A DNA stretch of 64,000 nucleotides from Actinomyces sp. Marseille-P3109 (GCF_900323545.1 NZ_OOHN01000008.1:79940-143939); one strand, 5' to 3'. Numbered from the stretch's first letter, positions 17,431 through 26,242 are shown. Notes: generated from the letters alone by a model not told the origin. A program made the numbers and translations.

Positions 17431-20123
17431 GCACCACCGTCTCCGCGACCACCGACCGGATCAGCCTCGTTGGCCTGTCCGCCCGCGGCCACCACGGCGT
17501 CCTGCCCTTCGAACGCGAGGAGGGCCAGCTCTTCACGGTCGACGTCGTCCTCGACCTGGGGCAGCGCGGCACCGCCGTCGCCGCCGTCACCGACTCGCTG
17601 ACCGACGCCGTCGACTACTCCCGCGTGGCCAACGGCATCGTGAGCATCATCGAGGGTGAGCCGGTCAACCTCATCGAGTCGCTGGCCGACCGGATCGCCG
17701 AGCGGGTCCTGGCCTTCCCCCGCGTCGTCGCCGCCGAGGTCACCGTGCACAAGCCCGAGGCGCCCCTCGATGTGGCCTTCGAGGACGTCTCGGTGACCAT
17801 CCACCGGGTGGCCGACGCCGCCGCGGGCCACGGCGGGTCTCCCGCCACCAGCCAGGCCGCCTGGGCAGCCCAGGGCGGGGAGCCTGTCGCCGCCTCAGCC
17901 CCGCCCTTCGGGACGCCCTCCTCCCCGGCCTCGCCCGTGGCCGCCGCCTCGCCGGCCGCTCCCGCCTACGAGTCGCCCGCCGCGACCGCCGCGGCGCCTC
18001 TCATCTCCGAGGCCCCCGACCTCACGGGCGCCTCGGTCACCGGAGTCGCTGCCGCTGCCTCGCCGATGGTGCCGACTCCCGAGCCGCCCATCACTCCGAC
18101 GCCCTCGCCCGCCTCTCCGCTCGAGGCGCCGGCCCGCTCGTCCTTCGCGGCCGCCGCGCCCTCCGTCCCCACGCCGGTCCCGGCCGAGCCCGATGTCTCC
18201 GGTGGGGCCACTGCGGCGACGCAGTCCTGGGTGCCGGACTGGTCCACGGACTCCTCCGCCTCCTCTCAGGCTCCTGAGGCCTCAGAGTCCTACAGCGCGG
18301 CGACCGACGCCTCCGCCGCGGCGGGACTGCTCGACACCCCGTCGACCAGTGCACCCTCCACCAGCGCCCCCGCCGGGGAATCTGATGACCTCAAGCCCTT
18401 CAGCACCTTCGGGCCCTCCGCCCCCAGCTACGCCGATGAGGCGGCCGCCGATGCTGGCGCCCCGGCCGAGAGCGGCTCCACCGCAGGACAGCTGCCGGTC
18501 CAGCTGCCCCGGGAAGGTCGCCACGTGGCCTCCTCCGAGGAGGCCGAGCGGTATGCCGCCCCCGTCGCCGACAGCCCCGTGGACCTCCTCGCAGGCCCCA
18601 GTGCCTACAGCGGGTCCAGCTCCTACAGCGGGGCCACGTACAACGAGACGGCCGGCGAGCCGTCCCAGGACTCCTTCTCGACCCCGTCCGGTGCCGGAGA
18701 CTTCGACGGCGGACTCGGAGGCGACCCGCTCTCCCAGCCTCTCGCCGAGCCCGAGCCCAGCGCCTTCGCCACGGGTCAGTCCTCGGCGCCGTCGTCCTTC
18801 GCGACACCCGGCGAGTACCCCGGAGCCGTGGGCCTGGAGGGCCAGGAGAGCGCCGCGGCGCCCTACTCCGACGGCTTCTCCCACTCCGGCGACACCTCCT
18901 ACTCCGCGCCGGCGCCTTCGGTGCCGACGCAGCCCGGCTTCCCGGGGATCGCGGCGCCCGGCGCTGCCCCGGCGGGCGTGACAGCTCCTGCTGAGCCGGA
19001 GGTGCCCGCCGCCCCGGTCGACCCGCTCTCCGAGCGGCCCGCCCGCCCCATCGGCGTCGTCTTCAGCCTGGGAGCCAACGTGGGCGGGGTCGTGGAGTCC
19101 CTGCGCACGGCTGTCCAGAGCCTCAAGGACGCCGAGGGCATCGAGGTCACGCAGGTGGCGCCGCTGGCCCGCACCGTCGCCGTCGTCGCCGAGGGCGCCG
19201 AGCCCCAGCCCGACTACCTCAACACAGTGGTCATCGCCCTGACGACCCTCTCCCCGCGCGAGCTGCTCGAGGTCTGCCACTCCCTGGAGGCCTCCGCCGG
19301 GCGCGTACGCACCGAGCCGTGGGGTGTGCGCACGCTCGACGTCGACCTCATCGAGGTCGAGGGCATCACCTCCGCCGACCCGGCGCTGTCCCTGCCGCAC
19401 CCGCGTGCCGCCGAGCGCGCGTTCGTCCTCGTGCCGTGGAGCCAGGCCGACCCCTTCGCCGAGCTTGCCGGGCACTCCGTCTCCGATCTCGCCGAGAACG
19501 CCCCCGACCGCGGCGGCCTGCGGTGGCTGGCCTTCGACTGGCTCGACTCCGACTCCCTGCCGGACAAGCCCACCGGCCCCTATGTGGAGCCCCCGGTGGA
19601 GCAGGCCGCCGGCGACGCCGAGCCGGGGCCCGTCTACGACGCCACCCGCGACGAGTCCTCCATGGCCGACGCCTCCCGGGCCGCCGACTACGTCGGCAGC
19701 ATCTCGGGCAGCTCGCCCGCGGCCGCCGGGCCCGCCTCCTCTCAGCCCCTCGGCGCTCAGGCACAGGTGGACCAGGCCCCCTTCGAGCAGGCGTCGTTCG
19801 AGTCCTCGTACGACTCGAACGCTTGGTCCGGCCAGGCACCGCAGATCGACTCGCCCTACCAGGCGGCCTCGGCTCCCGAGGCCTCCGGTTCACAGGGTTC
19901 CTACGCCCCGGGACGGGTCGCCGGCGTCGGAGGGTTCCCCGGCGACCAGCAGGACGTCGGCAGCTACGCGAACTACGCCTCCGGTCAGCACCAGGAGCAG
20001 GCCGGCACCGCGGCCCAGCCGCAGCAGGATGACGCCGGCGGGGACGCCTGGCAGTCCCCGCCGCAGTGGAACGATGTCATCGGCGGCGGTGCCCCGGGGA
20101 CAGGGCCCCGCCGGGACGCCTGA
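17427..20123 (+). CDS. folK: Bifunctional dihydroneopterin aldolase / HPPK (FolB-FolK fusion)
   Basis: Protein of 898 residues carrying two successive folate enzymes. FolB (about 10-125) has G-L-S-A-R-G-H-H-G-V-L-P-F-E-R-E and V-D-Y-S-R-V; it cleaves dihydroneopterin to 6-hydroxymethyl-dihydropterin. FolK (about 541-700) has F-S-L-G-A-N-V-G, the P-D-Y-L-N segment, R-T-E-P-W-G-V-R-T-L-D-V-D-L-I and L-P-H-P-R-A-A-E-R-A-F-V-L-V-P-W; it transfers pyrophosphate from ATP. Between them lie about 415 residues of Ala/Pro/Ser/Gly-rich low-complexity sequence, and after FolK about 190 more residues of the same kind with extra Gln, Tyr and Asp. Separate FolB and FolK are each about 120-170 residues. Both catalytic domains look intact. 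It overlaps folP (GTGA) and DUF3180 (TGATG). Confidence 0.93.
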   Translation: MSTTVSATTDRISLVGLSARGHHGVLPFEREEGQLFTVDVVLDLGQRGTAVAAVTDSLTDAVDYSRVANGIVSIIEGEPVNLIESLADRIAERVLAFPRVVAAEVTVHKPEAPLDVAFEDVSVTIHRVADAAAGHGGSPATSQAAWAAQGGEPVAASAPPFGTPSSPASPVAAASPAAPAYESPAATAAAPLISEAPDLTGASVTGVAAAASPMVPTPEPPITPTPSPASPLEAPARSSFAAAAPSVPTPVPAEPDVSGGATAATQSWVPDWSTDSSASSQAPEASESYSAATDASAAAGLLDTPSTSAPSTSAPAGESDDLKPFSTFGPSAPSYADEAAADAGAPAESGSTAGQLPVQLPREGRHVASSEEAERYAAPVADSPVDLLAGPSAYSGSSSYSGATYNETAGEPSQDSFSTPSGAGDFDGGLGGDPLSQPLAEPEPSAFATGQSSAPSSFATPGEYPGAVGLEGQESAAAPYSDGFSHSGDTSYSAPAPSVPTQPGFPGIAAPGAAPAGVTAPAEPEVPAAPVDPLSERPARPIGVVFSLGANVGGVVESLRTAVQSLKDAEGIEVTQVAPLARTVAVVAEGAEPQPDYLNTVVIALTTLSPRELLEVCHSLEASAGRVRTEPWGVRTLDVDLIEVEGITSADPALSLPHPRAAERAFVLVPWSQADPFAELAGHSVSDLAENAPDRGGLRWLAFDWLDSDSLPDKPTGPYVEPPVEQAAGDAEPGPVYDATRDESSMADASRAADYVGSISGSSPAAAGPASSQPLGAQAQVDQAPFEQASFESSYDSNAWSGQAPQIDSPYQAASAPEASGSQGSYAPGRVAGVGGFPGDQQDVGSYANYASGQHQEQAGTAAQPQQDDAGGDAWQSPPQWNDVIGGGAPGTGPRRDA

Positions 20124-20623
20124 TGCGGCGCACCCGCTGGACCAGCGCCGTCACCTGGTTCGCTGCCGCCGCCGTGGTCTCCTGGGTGGCCGGCGACCTT
20201 CTCCTGCGTCACCTCGGCTGGGTCCCGGTCCTCACCCCCTGGGGGGCGGTGACCGCGCTGGTCATCGCCGCTATCGTCCTCGTGTGCGGCTTGGCGGTCA
20301 GGCGGTTGCGGGCGCGGGAGCGCACCTGGATCACGCCCACCGGCGCCGCCACCACGGCCGCCGCGGCTCAGGCCTCGGCCATTGTGGGCGCCGCCCTGGG
20401 CGGCGTCTACGCCGGCGGGATCATCCTGGCGCTGGTGACGCCGCGCTCACCGGCCATGACCCACCTGGCCTGGACCTCGATCGCATGCCTGGTGGCCTGC
20501 CTGGTGTGGTGCGTCATCGGATTCATCGTCGAGCAGTGGTGCTCCATCTCCGGTGACGGCGACGACGATGGCTCGTCCGGCTCCTCCGGGCGGGCCCCGG
20601 AGGGACCGGGAGCTCCCGCATGA
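20123..20623 (+). CDS. DUF3180 family membrane protein
   Basis: Protein of 166 residues with four hydrophobic helices (about 9-27, 32-52, 70-100 and 113-136) and an acidic Ser/Gly-rich tail. The start ATG overlaps the FolB-FolK stop as TGATG; a longer upstream frame is a shadow of the folK tail. DUF3180 proteins commonly follow folK in actinobacteria, and the position here matches. Function is unknown. It overlaps the following PH-domain gene as ATGA, so folP, folB/K, DUF3180 and the two PH genes probably form one transcript. Confidence 0.87.
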   Translation: MRRTRWTSAVTWFAAAAVVSWVAGDLLLRHLGWVPVLTPWGAVTALVIAAIVLVCGLAVRRLRARERTWITPTGAATTAAAAQASAIVGAALGGVYAGGIILALVTPRSPAMTHLAWTSIACLVACLVWCVIGFIVEQWCSISGDGDDDGSSGSSGRAPEGPGAPA

Positions 20624-21210
20624 CCGGCCCAGGCTCCGTCCCCGACGCCGTCCCCGCCTCCGGCTCGACCGCAGCACCGGTTCCCGCCTCCGGTCACGGC
20701 TGTGAACCAGCCCCGCGCCCACCGGCCGGAGGCGACCCCTTCGCCCCCGACGGCGTCGTCTTCCACCCGGTCTCGCACCGCCTCATCACCGCCCGACTCC
20801 TGGGGACCGGCGCCGTCAGCACCGTCCTCATCATCGGCTTCGCCATCCCCGGCGTACTCGTCTCTCACGCGTTCTTCATCCCGGCGGCGATCGCCGCGAT
20901 CCTGTTCATCTGGCAGCTCTGGCTCATCCCGCGCCAGGTGCGGGCCATGGGCTATGCCCTGGCGGACAACCACCTCCTGTGGCGCCACGGGGTCATGTTC
21001 CGTTCCATCACCGTCACCCCCTACGGGCGCATGCAGTTCGTGGACACCTCCCAGGGGCCGCTCGCCCGGTGGCTGGGCATCGCCGAGGTCAGGCTCCACA
21101 CGGCCTCGGCCCGCACCGACGCCACGATCAACGGGCTGCCGGTCGCCGAGGCGGAGAACCTGCGCCAGGTCCTGTCCCGTCGCGGTGAGGAGAGGATGGC
21201 CGGACTGTGA
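20620..21210 (+). CDS. PH domain-containing membrane protein (YdbS-like)
   Basis: Protein of 196 residues. A Pro/Ala-rich N-terminus (1-45) is followed by two adjacent hydrophobic helices (about 60-105) and a bacterial PH (bPH2/DUF304) domain with W-R-H-G-V-M-F-R, P-Y-G-R-M-Q-F-V-D-T, Q-G-P-L-A-R and the closing L-R-Q-V-L segment. In Bacillus the YdbS/YdbT pair has the same domain types. It overlaps both neighbours (ATGA before, GTGA after) and is probably made together with the larger PH protein that follows. The biochemical role is unknown. Confidence 0.87.
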   Translation: MTGPGSVPDAVPASGSTAAPVPASGHGCEPAPRPPAGGDPFAPDGVVFHPVSHRLITARLLGTGAVSTVLIIGFAIPGVLVSHAFFIPAAIAAILFIWQLWLIPRQVRAMGYALADNHLLWRHGVMFRSITVTPYGRMQFVDTSQGPLARWLGIAEVRLHTASARTDATINGLPVAEAENLRQVLSRRGEERMAGL

Positions 21211-22979
21211 GCCCCTCCAGCTGGGAGAGCAGGCTGGAGGCCGCCCGCAAGGCCAGGGAGGAGACCGTGGAGGAGGGCGATCCGCCTGCCGCCTCCCGGG
21301 ACCTGCCCCAGCCCGAGAATGTCACCTGGCACCGGGTCAGCGTCGTCACGCCGCTGCTGGAGGGCTGGAAGGTCGCCACCGGCATCCTCGCCTTCGTCAC
21401 GGTCCAGAACCTCGACGACTTCGTGCGCGCCTACCGCTTCATCCGCGAGTACGGATTCTCCCTGGGCAACCAGATCGGCTACTACCTCCTCGGATTCATC
21501 GCGCTCATCGTCCTGTGGGCGGGACTCGGTCTGCTCAGCTGGTGGCGGCGCGCCTACGCCGTGGACGCCGACGGCGTCTACCTGCGCTCGGGCATCCTCA
21601 GCCGCAAGCTCCGCACGGCCCGCCTGCCGCGCATCCAGTCCGTCGACGTCGTCCACCCCCTGCTCGGACGCATCCTCGGCATGGGCCAGCTGACCGTCGA
21701 GGTCGCCGGCGGCCGGGACTCGCGCATCGTCATCGGATTCCTCACCACCCGTGAGCTCCAGACCCTGCGCGACCGGATCCTCGACCTGGCCGCCGGACAG
21801 ATCGACGTACCCGGACCCGCTCCGGAGGACAGTGCCGTCCGGTCGAGCGGAGCGGGCTGTGACACCGTGAGCATCGACGATGTCGCTTCCACCGCCCGGC
21901 CCGCGTGCGCCACCCCGGAGGGGACCGCGGGCTTGGGGAGCACCCCCGCCCCCATGCAGCGCTCCACACATCTGCGGGCCTCACACTTCCAAGAGCACCC
22001 GCTCTACAACGTCGACGCCGGTATCCTCATCGGCTCCCTGCTGCGCAGCGTCTCGACCTACATGGTCCTGATCCTGCCTGCCGCCCTGATCGTGGTCGGC
22101 ATTGTCGCCTACGCCATCGATCACCCACCCAGCGGCGGGATGGTCGCGATCGTGACATCGATCATCACCACGGTCGCAGGCATGGTCTCCCTGGTGTGGT
22201 CCCGCTTCAACAACGCCTGGAACTTCCAGGCCGCCGCCACCCCCAGTGGCATCCGCATGCGCTACGGGCTCACCTCGGACACCTCGCGCACGCTCCCGCC
22301 CGGGCGGGTCCACGGCATCGGGATCGCTCAGCCGATCCTGTGGCGCGGCAAGGACTGGTGGAAGGTGGACGTCACCGTGGCCGGCCGCGAGGACCGGCCC
22401 CAGGACGGCCAGAACCAGCAGACCGGCAACCTGCTGCTACCCGTGGGCGCGCGCGACACCGCCCTGCGCGCGCTGTGGCTCGTGGTCCCCGACCTGGGCG
22501 TGCCCGACCCGGATACGCTGCTCGCCCAGGCCCTCACCGGCCGGGACGACGACGGCGTCGGAGACCCGCAGGCACCGGCCGGCTCGGCGGCCCGCGGCTT
22601 CGTGCGCATCAGCCGCCGCGGGCGCATCTTCCGCCCCCTGACCTGGAGACGCGCCGCCGTCATCCTCACCGACACCTGCGTCATCGTCCGCCACGGTCGC
22701 TGGCGGCGCAGAGTGGCCGTCTTCCCCTATGAGCGCATCCAGTCGCTCAACGTGCGGCAGGGCCCGCTGGCGCGCAGGCGGGCACTCGCCTCCCTCCAGC
22801 TCGACATGGTCGCCTACGAGGTCCCCACCTCGATCACCAACCTCGACGCCGCCGACGCCAAGGCGCTCGCCGCCCGGATCAGCGAGCGGGCGCTGCGCCG
22901 CTCCAGCGCGGAGCAGCTCGACCGGTGGCTCGCACGCGCCGTCGCCGCTACGCAGCCTGCCAGGTCCTCAGAGCGCTAA
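21207..22979 (+). CDS. PH domain-containing membrane protein (YdbT-like)
   Basis: Protein of 590 residues with repeated bPH2 domains and two pairs of helices. The first PH segment (about 105-190) contains Y-L-R-S-G-I-L-S-R and R-L-P-R-I-Q-S-V-D-V; a second after the middle helices contains R-Y-G-L-T-S and P-P-G-R-V-H-G-I; a third at about 475-560 contains R-H-G-R-W-R-R and Y-E-R-I-Q-S-L-N-V-R-Q-G-P-L-A-R-R. This matches the YdbT layout. The GTG start overlaps the preceding gene. Its stop overlaps the stop of the oppositely oriented DUF2520 gene by two bases. Function unknown; partner of the smaller PH protein by gene order. Confidence 0.87.
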   Translation: MSPSSWESRLEAARKAREETVEEGDPPAASRDLPQPENVTWHRVSVVTPLLEGWKVATGILAFVTVQNLDDFVRAYRFIREYGFSLGNQIGYYLLGFIALIVLWAGLGLLSWWRRAYAVDADGVYLRSGILSRKLRTARLPRIQSVDVVHPLLGRILGMGQLTVEVAGGRDSRIVIGFLTTRELQTLRDRILDLAAGQIDVPGPAPEDSAVRSSGAGCDTVSIDDVASTARPACATPEGTAGLGSTPAPMQRSTHLRASHFQEHPLYNVDAGILIGSLLRSVSTYMVLILPAALIVVGIVAYAIDHPPSGGMVAIVTSIITTVAGMVSLVWSRFNNAWNFQAAATPSGIRMRYGLTSDTSRTLPPGRVHGIGIAQPILWRGKDWWKVDVTVAGREDRPQDGQNQQTGNLLLPVGARDTALRALWLVVPDLGVPDPDTLLAQALTGRDDDGVGDPQAPAGSAARGFVRISRRGRIFRPLTWRRAAVILTDTCVIVRHGRWRRRVAVFPYERIQSLNVRQGPLARRRALASLQLDMVAYEVPTSITNLDAADAKALAARISERALRRSSAEQLDRWLARAVAATQPARSSER

Positions 22980-23929
22980 CTGCCCAGGGCCTCGCGCAGG
23001 TGCTGGGCCTGCTCGGCGGTGAGGCGCCCGGTGGCCTCGCAACGCTCAGTGGTGGCGGCGGCCAGCTGCCGGTAGGAGGCGACGACGTCGTCGAGCCTGC
23101 CGCCCTCGCCGTCGCGCAGCGAGCCGAGCGCCTCCAGGTGAGCGGCCACCGTCCCGGCGTCGCCCCGGGAGACCGGGCCGGTCAGTCCCGCCTCGCCCTC
23201 GTGCAGGGCCCGGTCGAGGGCCGCTGTGAGCAGGGGGCCGAGCGTGGCCGCCCCGTTCTCGACCCCGGCGGCCGCCAGGACCCTCACAGCCTGCGTCACC
23301 ACGGTCAGCAGGTGGTTGGCGCCGTGGGCGAGAGCCGCGTGATAGGCCGGGCGCGCCGGCTCCTCCAGGACGAAGGGCTCCCCGCCGAGCTCGACCACCA
23401 GCGCCTGGGCGATGGGCAGCACCGCCGCCGGGGCGGTCACGGCCATCGGGCAGCCGACGAGCCGGGCCACATCCGTGGAGAACCCGGAGAAAGTCATCGC
23501 CGGGTGGATCGCCAGCGGGATCGCCCCGCAGCGCTGGGCGGGAGCCAGAACAGCCGTGCCGTAACGGCCCGAGGTGTGGGCCACCAGCTGGCCCGGCTGC
23601 CAGCGGCCCAGGTCCGCCAGCCCCTGGACGAGCGGCTCGAGCGCGTCGTCCGGCACGGCGAGCAGGACGAGCTCGGCGCGCTCGACGATCTCCTCGACCT
23701 CCAGAACCGGGACACCCGGCAGCAGCATCTCGGCGCGCTCGCGCGAGTCCTCCGAGACCGCGTGGACGCCGACCACCTGGTGCTCCACCGCCCGCAGCGC
23801 GCAGCCCAGGACTGCCCCGACGCGCCCGGCGGAAATGATGCCGACGCCCAGTCGGCCGGGCCGTCCCGCACCGGTACCGCTGTGTTCACTGCTGCTCATG
23901 CCGGGCCCTGTGCTGCCAACCTCGCTCAT
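22976..23929 (-). CDS. Rossmann-like and DUF2520 domain-containing protein
   Basis: Protein of 317 residues with an NAD(P)-binding Rossmann fold near the N-terminus (G-V-G-I-I-S-A-G-R-V-G-A-V-L-G), D-D-A-L in the middle, H-P-A-M-T-F and a helical DUF2520 C-terminal domain resembling the dimerisation domain of ketopantoate reductase-like proteins. Start at ATG 23929 preceded by GGGGG; a longer frame to 24091 has no family sequence. Members often stand between folK and panC in actinobacteria on the same strand. Here the gene is inverted, and its end overlaps the end of the PH gene. A diverged copy of its first 25 codons lies 540 bp upstream. Catalytic role unknown. Confidence 0.85.
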   Translation of the reverse strand: MSEVGSTGPGMSSSEHSGTGAGRPGRLGVGIISAGRVGAVLGCALRAVEHQVVGVHAVSEDSRERAEMLLPGVPVLEVEEIVERAELVLLAVPDDALEPLVQGLADLGRWQPGQLVAHTSGRYGTAVLAPAQRCGAIPLAIHPAMTFSGFSTDVARLVGCPMAVTAPAAVLPIAQALVVELGGEPFVLEEPARPAYHAALAHGANHLLTVVTQAVRVLAAAGVENGAATLGPLLTAALDRALHEGEAGLTGPVSRGDAGTVAAHLEALGSLRDGEGGRLDDVVASYRQLAAATTERCEATGRLTAEQAQHLREALGS

Positions 23930-24073
23930 GCCCCCGATGCTCTCATGCTCGTGCTGTGCCGCGGCGCCGCCAGACGCCAGTTGCCGGGGGCACCGAGGAT
24001 CTTGCCGGATCCGCTCTGTGCTCGCCTTACGACGTAGAGCGGTTGCGCGCCCGGTTGGGGACTGCGTTTCATG

Positions 24074-24162
24074 TTGGGGACGTACTTTCATCCAAGACGA
24101 TACGGCCTGACCGCAGTCATCTATGACAGAACGCAGTGCTCATGCCGAAAGTACGTTCCCAA
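24074..24162. repeat. 16-bp near-perfect inverted repeat with 57-nt spacer
   Basis: Left arm TTGGGGACGTACTTTC (24074-24089); right arm GAAAGTACGTTCCCAA (24147-24162); one mismatch in 16. I see no target duplication beside it. It may be a miniature element or a folded RNA. Confidence 0.65.
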
Positions 24163-24245
24163 AGGGGCCGGTGCTCAGAGGCCGCGTCAGTAGGCGGTTC
24201 GAGGGTGAGCGGTTTTGGGTGGTGGCCCCCTCGTGGTGACCCCTG

Positions 24246-24360
24246 GTACTGCACGAGGTCTGGGGCCTGCTGGCCGGGAGATGGGCGTACTCCACGGGGG
24301 TCGGGGGCTCGTGCAGTACGGATAACCCCTGGCCAGTGGAACCCCAACCTCGTGGAGTAG
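24246..24360. repeat. Four-copy interleaved repeat, GTACTGCACGAGGT type
   Basis: Two forward copies (24246-24259 and 24287-24301) and two inverted copies (24308-24319 and 24347-24360) of a motif close to GTACTSCACGRGGT. Copy 1 and copy 3 are perfect complements over 12 bp; copies 2 and 4 complement over 9-10 bp. Alternative pairings would give two competing hairpins or two dimeric operator sites. Confidence 0.65.
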
Positions 24361-24419
24361 GCGCCTGGACACCGGGAAGATAATCCCGGGCGGCAGATGC
24401 GGGGACACACGTCAGTGCC

Positions 24420-24494
24420 GCTGCATTCACTCGGGCTCGTGCCGGTGTCTGTGCCGCCAATCTCGCTCATGCCCCCTATGCTCTCTCGCTCGTC
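24420..24494 (-). repeat. Diverged duplicate of the 5' end of the DUF2520 gene
   Basis: Ungapped alignment with 23879-23953 gives 60 of 75 identical bases. The reading frame is kept: M-S-E-I-G-G-T-D-T-G against M-S-E-V-G-S-T-G-P-G, both preceded by E-S-I-G-G. The copy leads into no recognisable gene. Confidence 0.7.
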
Positions 24495-24530
24495 TGATCT
24501 TGTGGATTGGGTGCGCCCGCGCGAGGCGAC

Positions 24531-24536
24531 TAGCGT
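24531..24536 (+). promoter_or_regulatory. -10 element of panC, leaderless
   Basis: TAGCGT ends 7 nt before the GTG at 24544. Confidence 0.5.
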
Positions 24537-24543
24537 GGGGCGC

Positions 24544-25536
24544 GTGAGCACCGAATCCGCACCGACGCCTGTTCCCGCCCCCTGCTCAACCGGCGACGCA
24601 GCCGTCCTGACCCGCAGCCGCGCCGAGCTCGCCGCCGCCCTGGCCGCCGCCCCGGGCCCCCGCGCGGTCGTCATGACCATGGGCGCCCTCCACGAGGGGC
24701 ACTTCGACCTCGTGCGCGAGGCCGCCCGCCGCGTCGGACCGGCCGGCACCGTCGTGGTCACCATCTTCGTCAACCCCCTCCAGTTCGCCCCCACCGAGGA
24801 CCTCGACTCCTACCCGCGCGACCTCGAGGGCGACCTGGCCGGCCTGACCCGGACCCTCGCCGGCACCGACGGCGCCCTGGGCCTGGGACGGCTCATCGTC
24901 TTCGCCCCCACCCCGGAGGTCATCTACCCGGCCGGGCAGCCGGCGGTGCGCATCGCCCCCGGCCCCATCGCCACCGTCCTGGAGGGCCGTACCCGCCCCA
25001 CCCACTTCGCCGGCGTGTGCCAGGTGGTGCTCACCCTCATGCACCTGACCGCGCCGCGCTGGGCGCTGTTCGGCCGCAAGGACGCCCAACAGCTCGCGAT
25101 TATCGAGGCCATGGTGCGCGATCTCGCCGTCCCGCTGGAGATCGTGCCGGTCGACATCCGCCGCGAGAGCGACGGCCTGGCCATGAGCTCTCGTAACGCC
25201 TACCTCAGCCCAGAGCAGCGCCGCCAGGCCCTGGCCCTCTCACGCGCCCTCCGGGCCGGCCACGACGCCGCCGCTCAGACGTCCGGTGCCCGCCCCGACC
25301 CCGCCGCCATCCGCCGGGCCGCCCTGGCGTCCCTCGAGGCGGCCGACGGCGTCGAGATCGACTACGTGGCCCTCGTCGACCCCGCCGGCTTCGAGGACCT
25401 GGCCGACGCCGGGCTCGGCCTGCCGCGCAGCGAGCCGGTGGGGGAGGAGTTGCCCGCCGTGGGCCTGCTGGCCGTGGCCGCGCGCGTGGGAACCACCCGC
25501 CTCATCGACAACACCCTCATCGACCTGCGCCCCTAA
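24544..25536 (+). CDS. panC: Pantoate--beta-alanine ligase
   Basis: Pantothenate synthetase of 330 residues that condenses pantoate and beta-alanine with ATP. The nucleotidyl-transferase motif appears as M-T-M-G-A-L-H-E-G-H (H-x-G-H), with F-V-N-P-L-Q-F, F-G-R-K-D-A-Q-Q and the K-M-S-K-S-like R-E-S-D-G-L-A-M-S-S-R-N. The GTG at 24544 is taken as start because the family sequence begins shortly after and TAGCGT stands 7 nt upstream; an open frame to 24397 runs through the duplicated repeat. The protein has an Ala/Pro-rich insert near 245-265. It is followed by panD after 250 bp, which supplies the beta-alanine. Confidence 0.96.
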   Translation: MSTESAPTPVPAPCSTGDAAVLTRSRAELAAALAAAPGPRAVVMTMGALHEGHFDLVREAARRVGPAGTVVVTIFVNPLQFAPTEDLDSYPRDLEGDLAGLTRTLAGTDGALGLGRLIVFAPTPEVIYPAGQPAVRIAPGPIATVLEGRTRPTHFAGVCQVVLTLMHLTAPRWALFGRKDAQQLAIIEAMVRDLAVPLEIVPVDIRRESDGLAMSSRNAYLSPEQRRQALALSRALRAGHDAAAQTSGARPDPAAIRRAALASLEAADGVEIDYVALVDPAGFEDLADAGLGLPRSEPVGEELPAVGLLAVAARVGTTRLIDNTLIDLRP

Positions 25537-25772
25537 ACACCCTGCTCGCGCAGGCGCTCGTGCGGGCAGGGCGTCGGGAGAACCGGGCCCGCCCCCGGGC
25601 GGACGCACGTGAGTCCCCGAGGACCGTCCCCCTGAGGGGCAGTCCCGCAGACCTATGGTGCGTCCTGGAGAACTGGTGGGCCGGGCCGGTCGCCGCCCAG
25701 GACGCCCCGGACGCGCCTGTCGGGTCGCTCACCCTGTGCCGCACCGTACAGTGCGCCGGACCCGTCGCCGTC

Positions 25773-25778
25773 TACGCT
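25773..25778 (+). promoter_or_regulatory. -10 element of panD, near-leaderless
   Basis: TACGCT ends 8 nt before the ATG at 25787, with no ribosome-binding site in between. Confidence 0.4.
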
Positions 25779-25786
25779 GTGCCGCG

Positions 25787-26242
25787 ATGAGTGCCCGCAC
25801 CCGGACGATGATGACGTCCAAGATCCACCGTGCCACCGTGACCCAGGCCGACCTCGACTACGTCGGCTCGATCACGGTGGACATCGACCTGCTCGAGGCC
25901 GCCGACCTGCTGCCCGGCGAGCGCGTCGACATCTGCAACTGCACCAACGGCAACCGCCTGTCCACCTACGTCATCCCCGGAGAGCGCGGCGCCGGCGAGA
26001 TCTGCGTCAACGGCGCCGCCGCCCACCTGGTCAGCCCCGGCGACGTCGTCATCCTCATCGCCTACTCCCAGATGTCCGACGCCGAGGCCCGCACCTACCT
26101 GCCCCACGTCGTCTTCGTCGACGCGGCCAACCGGATCGTGGAGCGGGGCGCCGACCCCGGCCAGGTCCCGGCCGACTCCGCCGTCGCCCGCATCCAGGGG
26201 CTGCGTCCTTCCGGCATCCCCCTGGCCGACGCCCGCGCCTGA
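25787..26242 (+). CDS. panD: Aspartate 1-decarboxylase
   Basis: Pyruvoyl enzyme of 151 residues that makes beta-alanine from L-aspartate. The proenzyme is cut between Gly and Ser in Y-V-G-S-I-T-V-D, giving the pyruvoyl group. The core from K-I-H-R-A-T-V-T through Y-S-Q-M-S-D and V-V-F-V-D matches the family closely, with the conserved [10 protein letters not shown] and G-A-A-A-H-L segments. The ATG at 25787 is preferred; two later ATGs (M-M-T-S-K) are possible. The C-terminus is about 15 residues longer than minimal enzymes. It acts with panC just upstream. Confidence 0.96.
   Translation: MSARTRTMMTSKIHRATVTQADLDYVGSITVDIDLLEAADLLPGERVDICNCTNGNRLSTYVIPGERGAGEICVNGAAAHLVSPGDVVILIAYSQMSDAEARTYLPHVVFVDAANRIVERGADPGQVPADSAVARIQGLRPSGIPLADARA

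Larger units (their letters stand above)
23930..24543. other. Repeat-rich gap before panC
   Basis: About 610 bp without a convincing gene. It holds three structures described separately: a 16-bp inverted repeat at 24074-24162, four copies of a 12-15 bp motif in two orientations at 24246-24360, and a diverged copy of the 5' end of the DUF2520 gene at 24420-24494. A minus-strand frame reads through the last of these but has no family likeness. Confidence 0.6.

Noticed and set aside
24117..24470. Minus-strand frame with M-S-E-I-G-G start
   Set aside because: It begins in the duplicated 5' end of the DUF2520 gene and runs through inverted repeats with no family likeness. Treated as a repeat, not a gene.
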